This document shows, piece by piece, positions 1 to 10,417 of a DNA stretch of 64,000 nucleotides. How positions within the stretch are numbered: position 1 is the first letter of the stretch; each line of letters opens with the position of its first letter. The translations under genes were made by a program, and so were the position numbers. A model generated the notes under the pieces. It was not told the DNA's origin and did not search any database. It worked only from the letters and a program-made list of their open reading frames with translations. Origin of the DNA: Rhizopus arrhizus (lineage: Eukaryota; Mucoromycota; Mucoromycetes; Mucorales; Rhizopodaceae); the NCBI GenBank assembly GCA_024220505.1, contig JAKZZE010000021.1, forward strand, positions 682,001 through 746,000. The letters are read 5' to 3'.

Positions 1-665
1 GGCAAAGTCGACGTATTTGGGATCACGGAGGATTTTAGGGTCACATGGGTCAAAGTCATCCTCCAGAGAAATTTTGAATCGCTTTAGTTGGGAACGAAGC
101 TCATCCTCATAATCGTTGTGTATCAGAAGAGCCACTACGTTACGGTCCGGATAGTGAATATCTAGGATGCGGTTGTTATTGATATCGAGTTTGCGCAAGC
201 GGGATCGGAGCTGTCCGATAGGTACTCTGGCCTTCATGGGGAGGTAAAGGTACTGGAAACTCTGGTTTGCCGAGAGTGGTTGCAAAAGTCTTGCGGCAGC
301 TTCTTGACGTTGTTGGCGTTTATGTTGTTGCCTTTGAAATAACTCTTCTTTCATACGCTGTAATCGTTCAGGATTGTGCCAGGGAGTAGAGGTAGTGAAT
401 TCAAGACTTGAGTGATAGTCTGGTTATCCAGACGAGGAGGTAGGTAGAGACAATGAACTAAAATATTAGCAACGGCAAAAGATAATTTATATTGGCTTAG
501 GTGCATATCACTAGATTCAAAGTGGTGAACGTGGTATTTGCAGTCAGGATTTACTAGAAGAATGATGCCTTGACTACCTTTGGTAACGAGAGGTTGAGTT
601 TTGATATCATACGTGTGGGACTGTTTCCAATGCGTTGGGTATTTGAGTGGGCTTAAGAGCCATGT
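1..665 (-). mobile_element. Decayed LINE-like retrotransposon fragments (endonuclease-like and gag/ORF1-like)
   Basis: Translating the minus strand from about 662 to 400 gives a frame with WLLSPLKYPTHWKQ, GSQGIILLVNP and ANILVHCLYLPP. I recognise this as the endonuclease/exonuclease/phosphatase-like part of mucoralean LINE proteins. The frame breaks near 400, and a second frame (about 400 to 1, running off the window) reads MKEELFQRQQ, LYLPMKARVPIGQLRSRLRK and ILDIHYPDRNVVALLIHND. That second frame resembles a gag/ORF1-like family associated with these elements. No frame is intact, so this is a relic. Assignment rests on remembered family similarity. Confidence 0.6.
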
Positions 666-989
666 CTCTGTAAGAAGAAGGATAGAGAGTGATATTTAGG
701 GTTTATCATATAAAAAAGTACTAAGTCAATCAACAAATATAAAAATAAGTCCTTTTATTCAAGTTAAAAATATGAGGGTATTTATACTTTTCTATCAACG
801 GCTAAATAATAGTAGTCACAGTATATGATTATTGATTATTAATCGATATTAGATGATAAATTATTTATAGGATTGTTATTGTTTGACAACTTTTTTATGA
901 AGAAGTAACTATTAATCCTGATCCAGGAATTTGTTATTTGAGGTGGCAAATACAATCTCCGATATTCCCAATTTGGATGATCATTGTTC

Positions 990-1380
990 GTAGTAATTTA
1001 CATTATTACTTTATTACATGTGTAAATACCACAGGCTTGCTGCTGGTCTTACGTACGGCAAAAATTTATAGACAAGAGTATCATCTGGAGAGTATGCAGA
1101 ACGAAGTAAGAATTTTGTTTGTAATAGGTGAACGCGTTCCTTCATAGTGGGTAGATTGACCAAGTGCAGCATAACCTTGGTTGGCAACCTAGAACCACCA
1201 CCGAAGATCCTTCGAATGCACTGTGTTTGGCAAGCGTCTAATTTTGTGAGTTGGGCAACAGAGGTAGGGGCGATGGCAAGTCCATATTCAAGTTGGGCAC
1301 GTACGATTTGCATGTAGAAGCGAACGGAGAGAAGTCGATCAAAGCCTTTGTGATTGGCACCGTGGAAGCACAGTGCTATA
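990..1380 (-). mobile_element. LINE reverse transcriptase C-terminal fragment with 3' tail
   Basis: The minus strand reads CFHGANHKGFDRLLSVRFY, then MQIVRAQLEYGLAI, RIFGGGSR and LVNLPTMKERVHLLQTKFLL before a stop near 1014. This is typical of the C-terminal end of mucoralean LINE reverse transcriptases, just after the catalytic domain. The open part is only about 120 residues and has no YxDD motif, so it is a 5'-truncated or rearranged copy. A 43-bp tail (994-1036) is repeated in direct orientation at 5130-5172. The reading frame stops abruptly where the 54-bp inverted repeat begins at 1379. Confidence 0.65.
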
Positions 1381-1582
1381 TTTCCACTCTCAATTGGACA
1401 AATTTTTGAAAACGTTGGTCAGATTTTCGAAAAAAAAATTGGGCACACTTTTGAAACCCAATTGTTCATTTGTTTGAAAACCATTTATTTGAAGTTTATT
1501 TGAGCATTTTTTTTTAAAATTTATTACATCTGATTTCATTACAAGCGTTAAGAGTATTAACTCATGGTTACCAATTGTTGTC

Positions 1583-1924
1583 GGAGAATTCAAAAAGACT
1601 GGATTCACCTCATGCCTTGAAACCGATCTTGTTAAAATTGGAAAGGAGATGCGCACCATGGTAAACAGCCTTGTTCGTATTAGGGTTGATAATCCTTCGG
1701 TGGGTGCTATATTGATTCAAGGACGTGTCATTAACACGTTCAAGATAGATATTGTTGCTCCCAAGTGCTATAGGATGGTTTCTTTATCTACCATGTCTAT
1801 GTTTGGTTCTCCTAGCGATTTATCCATTCTTCCTACCATTGTTTCAAGGTTTCTACAGATCAAAGAGATTTCTTTGGAAACTGCAAGAAAGGTACATGCT
1901 CTTGATTGTGAGCGCGCAGCTTAA
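1583..1924 (+). pseudogene. Fragment of mucoralean repetitive protein family (C-terminal part)
   Basis: The plus frame reads GEFKKTGFTSCLETDLVKIGKEM, then MVNSLVRIRVDNPSVGAIL, KIDIVAPKCYRMVSLSTMSM and a stop at 1922-1924. I recognise the layout (a lysine-rich LVKIGKEM segment, then an M-N-x-L-V motif and a YRMV/I strand) from a large family of repetitive mucoralean proteins of unknown function. It lacks the N-terminal half. The gene at 4167-4886 carries the complementary N-terminal half in the opposite orientation. I call it a relic. Confidence 0.45.
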
Positions 1925-2894
1925 ATGTAGCCGTCCTCTTTGTCTCCCCAATATGCATGATTATCAAAATTAAAATCAAACTTCATCTTAAGAAAAGTAA
2001 CTCCCATCACTAGCAGCAACTCTGATGAATATAAGAATAATGATTAGGAAAAAACAATTCTTTCGTTATTAACTAACATTGCTGTAAATATTTTCTTAAA
2101 ATTAAAAAAAAAACATTGAATGATATATGTAATCTATAATTTGAATCATCTTTACAAGATTACCTGTACAGCAGGGACTGGATCTTGGGATAGGATTTAT
2201 CTACTTGGTTTTTTCCTTTTTTGTAGCGTTAAAGTCAAATTGGCCAATGGAATGAACTTCTAGCAATTCGAAAATTGAATATGGAATATTGGATTTGCCA
2301 TAATGCAATATACAAAGATCCAGTCTTGACTGTATTGTGAGAATAATTTAGGGATATTTATTTATCTTTGTAATGAAAAAGAAGCTATGAAGTGTGGGGT
2401 AACGATGCAACTTGAGCCATCACGTTGTATTATACATAATACACGTTAAATACACCTCCAAATACTGCATCTGTTCAGAATGCCCTTTCTCTAACATGCG
2501 GCGAAACATGTTTAGAACAAGATACACCTAACGCTAGTATCAAGACTAATTATAATCCAAAGAAGCAAAGAAGCCCACCGGTGAAGCATGAAGTAGTGAC
2601 TATAACTAGTGGTATTTAGCCTGACATAGGCTGCATTATATACCTCTTTTTTTTTTATAAGATCATACATTTCACCTGTTCGAAATACCTAACGTATGGC
2701 AAAATATATTTAGAACGTGGCACACATAAAGCCATTACCAAGAATTATTACAGTTCAACAGAATAATAAACGAATATGTATTTTGTTATATTTAAATGAA
2801 TTTAAAGTCTTTCAAATATGAAATTACAGTGAATTGTTTTTGAAATTCAAAATTTTCAAAAACCAAAATCTTACGGGACACAGGCTACCCTATC
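1925..2894. other. AT-rich interior of the inverted-repeat element, no gene seen
   Basis: About 970 bases between family fragments. I see no ORF of convincing composition, no splice-joined frame and no RNA-gene signature. Confidence 0.5.
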
Positions 2895-3269
2895 CTAGGC
2901 AAGTCGGCTTTCTATAACATTTGCATCGTATACAGTGCTTCCGCCTATTTTTTTTTTTTTGAATAAAATTGTTCGCCTGTGTGAGATCAAGTTGCCCAGA
3001 AAAAAAAAAGCTAACTTGACCAGATGTTTGAAGTTAATTTGACCAGCTTTTTGAAAATAAATTAACTGTTTTTTACAAACAAGTTGACTATTAGCAGCAG
3101 CAGCAAGCGAAGTAACTTCCGAGACGGTTTCACTAGATTCTATGGAGATGTTGTCGCCTTGAAATATAATAGTGAGCAATAATCCAAAATTTGATGAGAA
3201 TAAGGTTTCTATTGCCTTTGGAGCTTTTAGTCTTTCAAAGTTATTTATGCTAAAAAATGCAGCATACAT
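2895..3269 (-). CDS. Unassigned ORF inside the inverted-repeat element
   Basis: An ATG-started frame of 124 codons. The first ~90 residues (for example KAIETLFSSNFGLLLTIIFQ, ETVSEVTSLAAAANSQLV, HLVKLAFFFLGNLISHRR) have protein-like composition. The end runs into a poly-lysine stretch encoded by an A/T homopolymer. It may be a transposon-borne reading frame or a remnant of one. I do not recognise a domain, and it could equally be a fortuitous ORF. Confidence 0.25.
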   Translation of the reverse strand: MYAAFFSINNFERLKAPKAIETLFSSNFGLLLTIIFQGDNISIESSETVSEVTSLAAAANSQLVCKKQLIYFQKAGQINFKHLVKLAFFFLGNLISHRRTILFKKKKIGGSTVYDANVIESRLA

Positions 3270-3991
3270 AGTTATCTAAAGTCGACCTTTCACACATACA
3301 TTAAAATCTATTTTACTTGCATTATCTAGTTAAGTTTCAATAGTTTGTATCGTTCAGACTGTTTATCTTTTTCCTTATATTTCTCTTCATCAATGAAAAT
3401 AATTGGTGTTCTGGTAAATATATAAAACAAGTCTACTTCAAAGACGTTACTAATTAAATTGAGTTAGTTATATATTCTATTAGGATATACTATATTTGGC
3501 TTTCTTAATTGGTATTTTTATAAATTGATACAGTTTGAATACAGGTATTTGTAGTTGAAAATATGTATATTCGCACTTGCCGTTGTAATTCATCAGCTTT
3601 TTATATGTTATGTTGCCTTTTTAGAAAAATTGTAGCAATGAACATATTAGAACCCTCAAATACCAAAACTTTAATGTACTCTTTATCAAAGAGTATGTTT
3701 AAGTGGAAAACCAAAGACTGGACTTCTGTTGGCTTTAAATTATAGACCGCTGCTGAAAGCGTGTGCCTATGGCTTAAAGGTTTTACAGGTAAATTTCTAT
3801 ATCACTTTTATATTTAAGAAGAATTAGTTCAACTAACAATAATTCATCAATCTTTTTATATATGTATTCTTGTTTTGTTCTGCTTAGTGTCTGTTGCTGT
3901 GCCAAATTGTATCTCCCTCTCTCTCTCATTGCTATACCACCTTCCGTATCTGTATCAACATCTAATTCATGTTCAGCCTCTCTTGTACATG

Positions 3992-4023
<32 letters not shown>

Positions 4024-4166
4024 AATAGAAAACTCATACACATATATCATGCTTATATACAGAAAATGGTAGTATTTGTAAACAATATTTATTAAAAAGA
4101 GGGGGAAAAGGGGAGATAATAGTAACGTTGTATGTACAATAGTGGGTATGTTAAAAACAAGTTAAT
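3270..4166. other. AT-rich interior with A30 homopolymer, no gene seen
   Basis: Contains a run of about 30 A at 3990-4021 next to a CT-rich segment. Short ORFs here (3563-3745; 3783-4095 on both strands) are low complexity or driven by the homopolymer. No gene is supported. Confidence 0.5.
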
Positions 4167-4886
4167 CTATTGAGAAACCAGTTTAGATGGAATGGGTGGG
4201 AGAGGAGAATCTTTTCTTCGTGGAGGAACCCAGTTTCCTCGCATCCAGGAACGCATCGATAAATTAATTGGGGCAGTTTTGCTTCCTTTATTATATTTAT
4301 GGCCTTTTACCGAAGTTCTCTTCGAGGCACTTATCGACTTGATGTTATTATGAACATTGCTAGTTCTGATGGCTTCATTTCTAAAACATGACAGTTGAAA
4401 TACGGTTTGGAGATAAATGGGGAATCTTTGAAGGCTATTATCAAGTTGGATATGATATGCTTCATGACCGATATAAAGACCATTGGCAGAGAGAGAGAGA
4501 GACATTATCATCATTTCCAGTCCACAAAGCTGGATAGAATGAACAGTATCAATGTCGTCAGAATCATGTAAGAAGTTATCGATGATCACTTTGTTTTCTG
4601 AAAGAAGCTTGCATCTATCTGACATGAATTTGAAGAGACCTGGGTCATTCTTGGCTGCTTCTGCTACCGTAACTTCAGATTCTTCGTTATATCTTTGGAC
4701 TGTCTTATCATTGATAACCCTAAGATCAATCTTGAATCCATTATCATTACTGATATCTTTCATCGTTAAAAGTGTATCACCCCATTTAAGTCGCAGGGCA
4801 GTACCAATGAACAATCTTTCTAATACAGGTCCCCAGAACTTGATAAGGAAGTCCGACTCAGATATATCAATATTTTCATTAAACAT
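4167..4886 (-). CDS. Mucoralean repeat-family protein (N-terminal half), possibly element-borne
   Basis: An uninterrupted 239-residue ATG-started frame with motifs SESDFLIKFWGPVLERLF, LRLKWGDT, NGFKIDLRV, EAAKNDPG, LCGLEMMIMSLSLSANGLY and FPIYLQTVFQLSCFR. I recall this pattern (SESDF..WGP, then a K-x-D strand, then EAAKND) from an expanded mucoralean family of unknown function. Three other fragments with family-like motifs lie at 1583-1924, 5134-5403 and 35470-35985, though the last may be a different PD-(D/E)XK-like family. The absence of stops suggests recent insertion or retained coding. The C-terminal ~50 residues are basic and proline-rich. No function can be inferred. Confidence 0.5.
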   Translation of the reverse strand: MFNENIDISESDFLIKFWGPVLERLFIGTALRLKWGDTLLTMKDISNDNGFKIDLRVINDKTVQRYNEESEVTVAEAAKNDPGLFKFMSDRCKLLSENKVIIDNFLHDSDDIDTVHSIQLCGLEMMIMSLSLSANGLYIGHEAYHIQLDNSLQRFPIYLQTVFQLSCFRNEAIRTSNVHNNIKSISASKRTSVKGHKYNKGSKTAPINLSMRSWMRGNWVPPRRKDSPLPPIPSKLVSQ

Positions 4887-5133
4887 ATATTACAATGGAG
4901 CCGTTGTAGGCGGGATAAGAATCTCTATTTGTTCTTGAAGCTCGAGACTGCCACCACAATGCGCGGTCTTCTTCGCTGATGATTACTTGATCAGATAACA
5001 CGTATCATGAATGCTGTGGTCAGGTAATTTAAATGTTTTAAAAATTGAAGCTGTATCCATAAGATTGTGTTTCGAAAATTTGACCAACGTTTTCGAAAAT
5101 TTGTCCAATTGAGAGTGGAAATAGAGTAGTAAT

Positions 5134-5403
5134 TTATATTATTACTTTATTACTTGTGTAAATACCACACTTAACAAAGTGCTTCATAATAACAGCTCTT
5201 GACGAAGCCATCGACTTCCATTCGGCAGAGCAAAGAACAATGTCGTCATATACAAGCATCAGGTCCAATTTCCTTCCGCGTACATTTGTAGGCTTTTTCA
5301 GAGTGAAACATTGTTCATTAATTTTTCGAGCGTTTTTGGATGTATCACATCCCTTTTCACCGCTAAATATCATAAATCGAGAGTTAATACTATTATATCC
5401 CAT
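5134..5403 (-). pseudogene. Fragment of mucoralean repeat family beside the right inverted repeat
   Basis: An 89-codon frame containing NVRGRKLDLMLVYDDIVLCS and AEWKSMASSRAVIMKHF, a segment (GRKLDLM..YD..LCS.EWK) I recognise from mucoralean repetitive proteins. It ends inside the 43-bp sequence shared with the LINE 3' tail, immediately outside the 54-bp inverted repeat. It is far shorter than full-length relatives and is interpreted as truncated. Confidence 0.45.
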
Positions 5404-5680
5404 GGGGAATTCCAGGTCATATGCACACTTACATCACTAGTTTAATATTCGTGTCTCGGAATAAAATACTTAGGATGTGATACGCTGGAAAGAAGCATTG
5501 TAATTCGGAATATGTTTTGTCGATAGTCTTTAGCTCGGTCAAATTAACAACCCTATGTGGTTAATGATCAAAGTGAAAAAAATTAGTATATACCCTTCAA
5601 AAACAATTCCCGCCACGGTTTGAACCCTCAAGACACTGCAGACTTTGGCATAGAAGTCAAAGGATATTTGTGTCATTCAC

Positions 5681-6064
5681 TTACAGATACTCGTATATTT
5701 CTACAATTTTTTTCAAGTCTTCATCATTTTGTTTCCAAGCATCAAGCTTTGCTTGCATGATGAAAAGCATTAAATCCTTTTCATTTTCATCTTGCACTTG
5801 CTAATAGATAGATAAGTTTAATATAATAAATGTATGGGAGACAGTATTAAGATGACTAACCTTGTTAAAATTATCGATGAAATCTGAAATTGTAGGTGGC
5901 AAATCATGGTCTTCTTTCTTAAGCTCTTGTCGATATTCATTTAACTTTGCTTCCCCTATTAATTCAAGAATGAGGTTTCTTTTATTTATTGTGTCAATGA
6001 TTCGCGACATGCTTAGTCTAAACAAGTATTTGAAAGTTTGGTTACATACTATGATTGATCCCAT
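5681..6064 (-). CDS. Small two-exon gene or relic, function unknown (107 aa)
   Basis: Exon 1 is 6064-5861 and exon 2 is 5800-5681, joined across a 60-nt intron with GTTAGT donor and TTAG acceptor in phase 0. The product is charged and probably helical (KLNEYRQELKKEDHDLPP; QVQDENEKDLMLFIMQAKLD; DEDLKKIVEIYEYL). The last codons overlap a GTAAGT, so exon 2 could continue into a further exon rather than stop at 5681. It lies next to transposon-derived sequence (6090-6301), so it may be part of a relic. No domain is recognised. Confidence 0.4.
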
Positions 6065-6089
6065 AAAAGTTTCATTTTGGTATGTTACC

Positions 6090-6301
6090 TCAAGTACAGT
6101 TGCTCGTCAGCATCCACATTCTCTTCTGCTTAAAGAAGTGTCGTGCAACAGCGAATTTAACCGGAACACAGATGAATCGCAGTGCACGTTCCATGCGGTT
6201 ACAATGATGCATGAACGCAAGATTGTGCGGCGAAAGACTCCTCGTTTCGCGCATTTGGGACAAGCTAAATTTTTTCGACAAGCTTCAAACTTTAAAAGCA
6301 A
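6090..6301 (-). pseudogene. Frameshifted relic with zinc-knuckle-like and gag-like motifs
   Basis: Two overlapping minus frames must be joined to give a sensible protein: one reads CRKNLACPKCAKRGVF, the other MHHCNRMERALRF then VPVKFAVARHFF. The second motif resembles the segment that follows the gag/ORF1-like region seen at 1-400 in mucoralean elements. The change of frame marks it as decayed. Confidence 0.35.
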
Positions 6302-6344
6302 GTCTGCAGTTTTCTCTGGGTTGAGATTACTTTTAGAGTTGTAG

Positions 6345-7038
6345 TGTTTGTTGGACTAGTAGAGCCAGGTGGCATGTTAAGAGTAGTTATTTTATTCTAT
6401 GTTTGTGTTACTTACAAACTCGCGAAAGAACCTGACAACATTTATTTTTGTTGTAACTTGTTAGTGCTTAGGATTTGGATTGTGTTAAAGTGTTGTAGAT
6501 TTGTTTAGTTTGAGGTTTGAAGCCTTGAATGACTTGAATTTGATTACTTGAGTGAACGTTTAACAGTTCTTTTGATATAGTAATTTGGCTTTAAGTAGTG
6601 ACCACCAGATCTTTAAGAGTAAGATTGTTTTATAAAAGATAAAAATAAAAGGGATCTTTCTTGATTCGTGATAATTCAGGTATCATATCAGAAAGAATAA
6701 GTAAAATAAAAAGAAAAGAAAAGGTAATTGTGACCCAATAAGAAAAGATTGCTTTTTAAGCGTGAGAAGATTTGATTAATTGAATGTTCTGTTATTTTGG
6801 TTAAAAATATTCATCTTATTTATATAAAAATAGGCGTGGCTTATTGTTTATGTCGAACGACATCAATGTCGCTGGACATCAAAATTTGTTCTTGTGATCA
6901 TTGTTCTGAACTGTAAATTACAGTTCATGTTCTTCATCCAAACTGTATCGGGGACTAAACCATTGTTCGTGTTACATTGTCTTTCCGCTATTTATTTTTG
7001 AGAAAACGCCAAACTCCATAGGTTTGACTGCATACACA
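6345..7038. promoter_or_regulatory. Upstream region of the Zn2Cys6 transcription factor gene
   Basis: About 700 bases without a supported ORF. A TATA-like ATTTATATAAAAATAG lies at about 6819-6834, roughly 205 bases before the ATG. No binding motif is assigned. Confidence 0.3.
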
Positions 7039-9115
7039 ATGAACAATGGGAACAAGACAAAAGTACGCAAAATTAGTTGCCTACCTTGCCGACTAAAAAA
7101 GGCTAAATGTGATGTGTTATTGCCTCATTGCTCCCGATGCATAAGGAATTCAAGACAAGATAAATGCGTTTATCCTAAACCAAGGATTTTTGGGAGACCA
7201 CCAAAGAATGCAACATTTCATAAGAATCGAGACAACTTCACTACAGCTACAATTACATGCAGAGAATTTATATTCGAAAATGTTAAAGACAAGCAAGAAA
7301 TAGCAAGGAAACCTCCACTGATTATTGACATTGAACGAATATTCAATTTATATATCGAAAAAGGAAAGCTCCTCGGCAACAAAATATGGGATACGGGGAC
7401 AAGTCCAAATATGAAAATGAGAAACTTAAAACAGCAATTCTCGATTCTCACTTCAAATATAATTCACTTGACTATTAAGCGTTCATGTCAACTATTGGAA
7501 GTAAAGACTTATTTTGATCCTGAAATAACCATCTCGGCATTCGTAAAAGGAAAAGAAACTGATGGCTTCTTTTTCAATAACCAAGCAAAGAGCAATACAC
7601 TATTGAATTCAGTTCCTACTGATCAGGCAATGAAGTTATTTAATTACTTTTTCCAATTTCATCCCCTCTGCATATTACTAAATAAGACAAAGCTATTCGA
7701 AAACTATTGGAATGATTCTGTAGAGCCATTATTATTATCCGTCATCTATGGTACTGCAGTTAATATCGGACAACATGTGCTGGAAGGAAAACCATTTTCA
7801 GTTTGCCAGTCCGTAGGGAAAAGAAATCCATTTTTAGATTATGCATATACTTTATTTGAGCAGGTTTATACAAACATGCTCATTTCTTTAGGTAATTATC
7901 AAGCTATTGTTATCTTGAGCTTGTATGAGATCAAGTTTGGTCTTGCCAAACATGGAATGACAATGCTTTCTTTATCTTACATGATGGCTACGGAGCTCGG
8001 TGTATTTGATGCCAATGAAATATTTCGTTCCATGGATTTAATTGACAGAGAATTGTTGGTTACTACTTATTGGGCAGCATTCAGGACAACATCTTACGGT
8101 TGTTTAGAACGTGAGTAAATATATGCTCAAAGATGTTGAAGGAAAGGCTTAAATTGTCGTATGTCATATAGTAGGAATTCATGTTAGAGAATCATTACTG
8201 TTTCATAATCAACCATTTCCTCCCGCAAGCGCATACACCTCAGCTTCTTATCAATATGACGTGCTACATAATAATCATATGCCAGCATCAAGAGTGCATT
8301 TGATAGAATGTTTTCATTTAGAAATGGTCATCAACTATTTTAGCTCAAAGCTGTTTATTTGTTTGCCTACTGCAAAAGACAATGTGTTTGATATTCCAAT
8401 TCAGAAAACAGACAAGAATTTAGCCTTGTTGCCGTTTCAAAATGAAGATGAAGAGACCACGCGATATAGAATCCAACTGGTTTTAGATGATTTCTCAATG
8501 TTTATTGAGCAGGAAAAGCATCGCTGGTCTCCAAGACAACTATTTACCATAGAAACAACTTATCGACTTTATTGCATTCATTTTAGCTTCATGAAGCCAA
8601 AAAATACTAGTTCACTCCTTCGATATGAAACAGTACGAGAACTGGATTTAAATAATCTAAATACGGTGTACAGCCTTCTACAAGTACTGCCCATATCCTA
8701 TGTACTGATGGAGGACTTAAAATGCTTCGTTATAGAAAACAGCGACGTTGATAATGAGGATATATTGGTAACCCTACCATTAGGACTAATGGCAATGACT
8801 CTAGAAACTTTAGTTCAGGTACTGATTCAAAACTATAATCTATCGAATGAACAAGACAAAATATTGGAGTGCTTAAATTGCGCTTATTTTGTCTCAGAAC
8901 AAAGTATATGGATAGAATATGAATCTATTAAACCCATCCAGAAAATGCTAAGGACCTTTCTAAAGTCTAAAAAATCGACAGCATTAAATCAGACACATCA
9001 AGAAAACGCTACATTACTTGAACAAACAGATGATGTTGATCTTTTCCTGTATAATCTTATTTCACTACAGAATCAGGGGATATTGGAAGATATGCCAATG
9101 TCATTTCAGCTGTAA
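7039..9115 (+). CDS. Zn(II)2Cys6 fungal-type transcription factor (671 aa)
   Basis: Exons are 7039-8110 and 8172-9115; the frame continues exactly across the intron. The N-terminus has the fungal binuclear zinc cluster C-x2-C-x6-C-x6-C-x2-C-x8-C (Cys14, 17, 24, 31, 34, 43), which binds two Zn and contacts DNA, usually as a dimer. It is followed by a basic linker (RIFGRPPKN). The middle contains the fungal-specific regulatory region: FFQFHPLCILL, LLSVIYGTAVN, LSLSYMMATELGVF and a TTYWAAFR segment. The frame is open further upstream, but the first ATG is 7039 and puts the cluster at residue 14, as usual. The acceptor is tandem (ATAG/TAG at 8171 or 8174), so two isoforms differing by one codon are possible. 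Target genes are unknown. It is presumed nuclear. Confidence 0.85.
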
Positions 9116-9936
9116 ACAAATCAAAACCTGCCATTTCCATCCTTTCTATATTTTGCCAATAAATTTGCGAGCTTTTAATCGCGTTCTATACCCTTTTTTA
9201 TGTCTCATGTGCTTATGCTTTTACCTTTGAAGTAAAGTTGTGCTGCTGATATGACAGACTAAATAGGAATGCAATGCTATATCAGTAGCACTTTGTAATA
9301 TTAAAAATTGTCTTGTTTGCGCAGCAATGATATACGTAGTCTGAGATTTGTGTTTCTAATTTTATTAAAACGTCATCGATTTCTATCACGTCTTTTTAAA
9401 AATGATTTCTAGGAACTAAGAATAATAGAAACAAAAGAGTCTTTGGTTATACTTGGTTATTGATTCATATTATTCCTGGTACACAACAAAAGCTAATTAA
9501 ACATACTGATACTTGTAGTCTGTAGCCAACACAACCCAATAGAAAAACAAGGAATAAAAGACATGCACGCGTATTCGGCGATTTAAAAATTGGATATATC
9601 GTCTACATGATGTAATGGAAAAAAAGGGTCAGATTATACAGAATGAGATAAATGTGCTGCACAACATACCACATACTTACTAAAGATATCTTATTATACC
9701 AATCTTTATAATCTCAATGATTAAAGCTTTATAGTAAATATAAAACAGTATTATAACCTGCAACGCTTTATGATCAAGACAATGCAGTGATCATTAAAAT
9801 ACCGACACGGATAGATTTTCTCCTTTTATCATTCATGTGCTATCGTATCACAGATTTCCACTAAAAAAAAAAAAGATATAAAGCGAGCCTTTCATCTTTT
9901 TATCCTTCTTTTTCATACTTTTATTTATATTAAAAC
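9116..9936. other. Intergenic region with the IF1 promoter
   Basis: AT-rich with no ORF of interest. A TATA-like GATATAAAGCG at about 9873-9883 lies about 60 bases before the IF1 ATG, followed by a pyrimidine-rich stretch. Confidence 0.4.
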
Positions 9937-10252
9937 ATGTTTTCTACTTCTGTAAAATCTACCTCTGTCCGTAACATCTTGGCTCGTCGCTTCTTACACA
10001 TGACATCTGCCACACGTAGTGAAGGTGCTACTGCTAGTTCAAAAGGATTCGGTGAAAAAGAAAAGGCGGTGGAAACGAAATGGGCTCGTGAACATGTAAG
10101 TAATAGATGCATCATGAAAAATGCGAAACTAAGTGTGTTTTCTTAAGGATGCCGAGTTGCTCAAAAAATTAAGAAAGTCGTTAGAAGACCAAGAAAAGAC
10201 AACTGCTGAAATCAAAGAGAAGTTGGCTAAATTGGAAGGAAAGCAAAAATGA
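9937..10252 (+). CDS. ATPIF1: Mitochondrial F1F0-ATPase inhibitor IF1 (87 aa)
   Basis: Exons are 9937-10095 and 10148-10252 with a 52-nt phase-0 intron. The N-terminal ~22 residues are basic and hydroxylated with no acids (MFSTSVKSTSVRNILARR), a typical mitochondrial presequence. The mature part has G-F-G-E-K-E-K-A followed by a long charged helix ending in ELLKKLRKSLEDQEK and EIKEKLAKLEG. This matches the IATP family, whose N-terminal inhibitory helix inserts between F1 alpha and beta subunits at low matrix pH and whose C-terminus forms a coiled coil. Length is normal for the family. It converges with the eL18 gene, 165 bases away. OSCP of the same enzyme is encoded at 29.0-29.9 kb. Confidence 0.87.
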
Positions 10253-10417
10253 AGTGTACAAAAATAAATTTCCCTGTATTTATATCAATAAAACCTTTGA
10301 TTATTTTTTCTTTCTGTACAAAAAAAAGAGACATATTTATTAAATCCATCCCTTTTTAATTGATTGAGCAAATGACCTATCCAACCAACTTTACACGTTA
10401 AATGTTGTAGTTGCATT

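Larger units (their letters stand above)
1379..5123. mobile_element. 3.7-kb DNA-transposon-like element bounded by 54-bp terminal inverted repeats
   Basis: Bases 1379-1432 and the reverse complement of 5070-5123 agree at all but two of 54 positions; both begin TATTTCCACTCTCAATTGG. If the outermost TA is read as a duplicated target site, the element is 1381-5121 with TA on each side, as for Tc1/mariner-type insertions. No intact transposase is visible inside. The interior holds two pieces of a mucoralean repeat family in opposite orientations (1583-1924 plus, 4167-4886 minus) and an unassigned ORF (2895-3269 minus). It may be non-autonomous or a composite of nested insertions. Confidence 0.6.

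Noticed and set aside
4552..4938. 128-codon plus ORF opposite the repeat-family gene
   Set aside because: Opposite-strand shadow of the minus-strand frame that has recognisable family motifs.
5560..5700. tRNA-like B-box (GGTTCAAACC on the minus strand)
   Set aside because: The flanking bases do not form a T-stem, and no acceptor or anticodon arm can be paired.
5862..6344. 160-codon plus ORF
   Set aside because: It lies opposite a minus-strand two-exon gene with good splice sites and opposite a zinc-knuckle relic; its composition is shadow-like.
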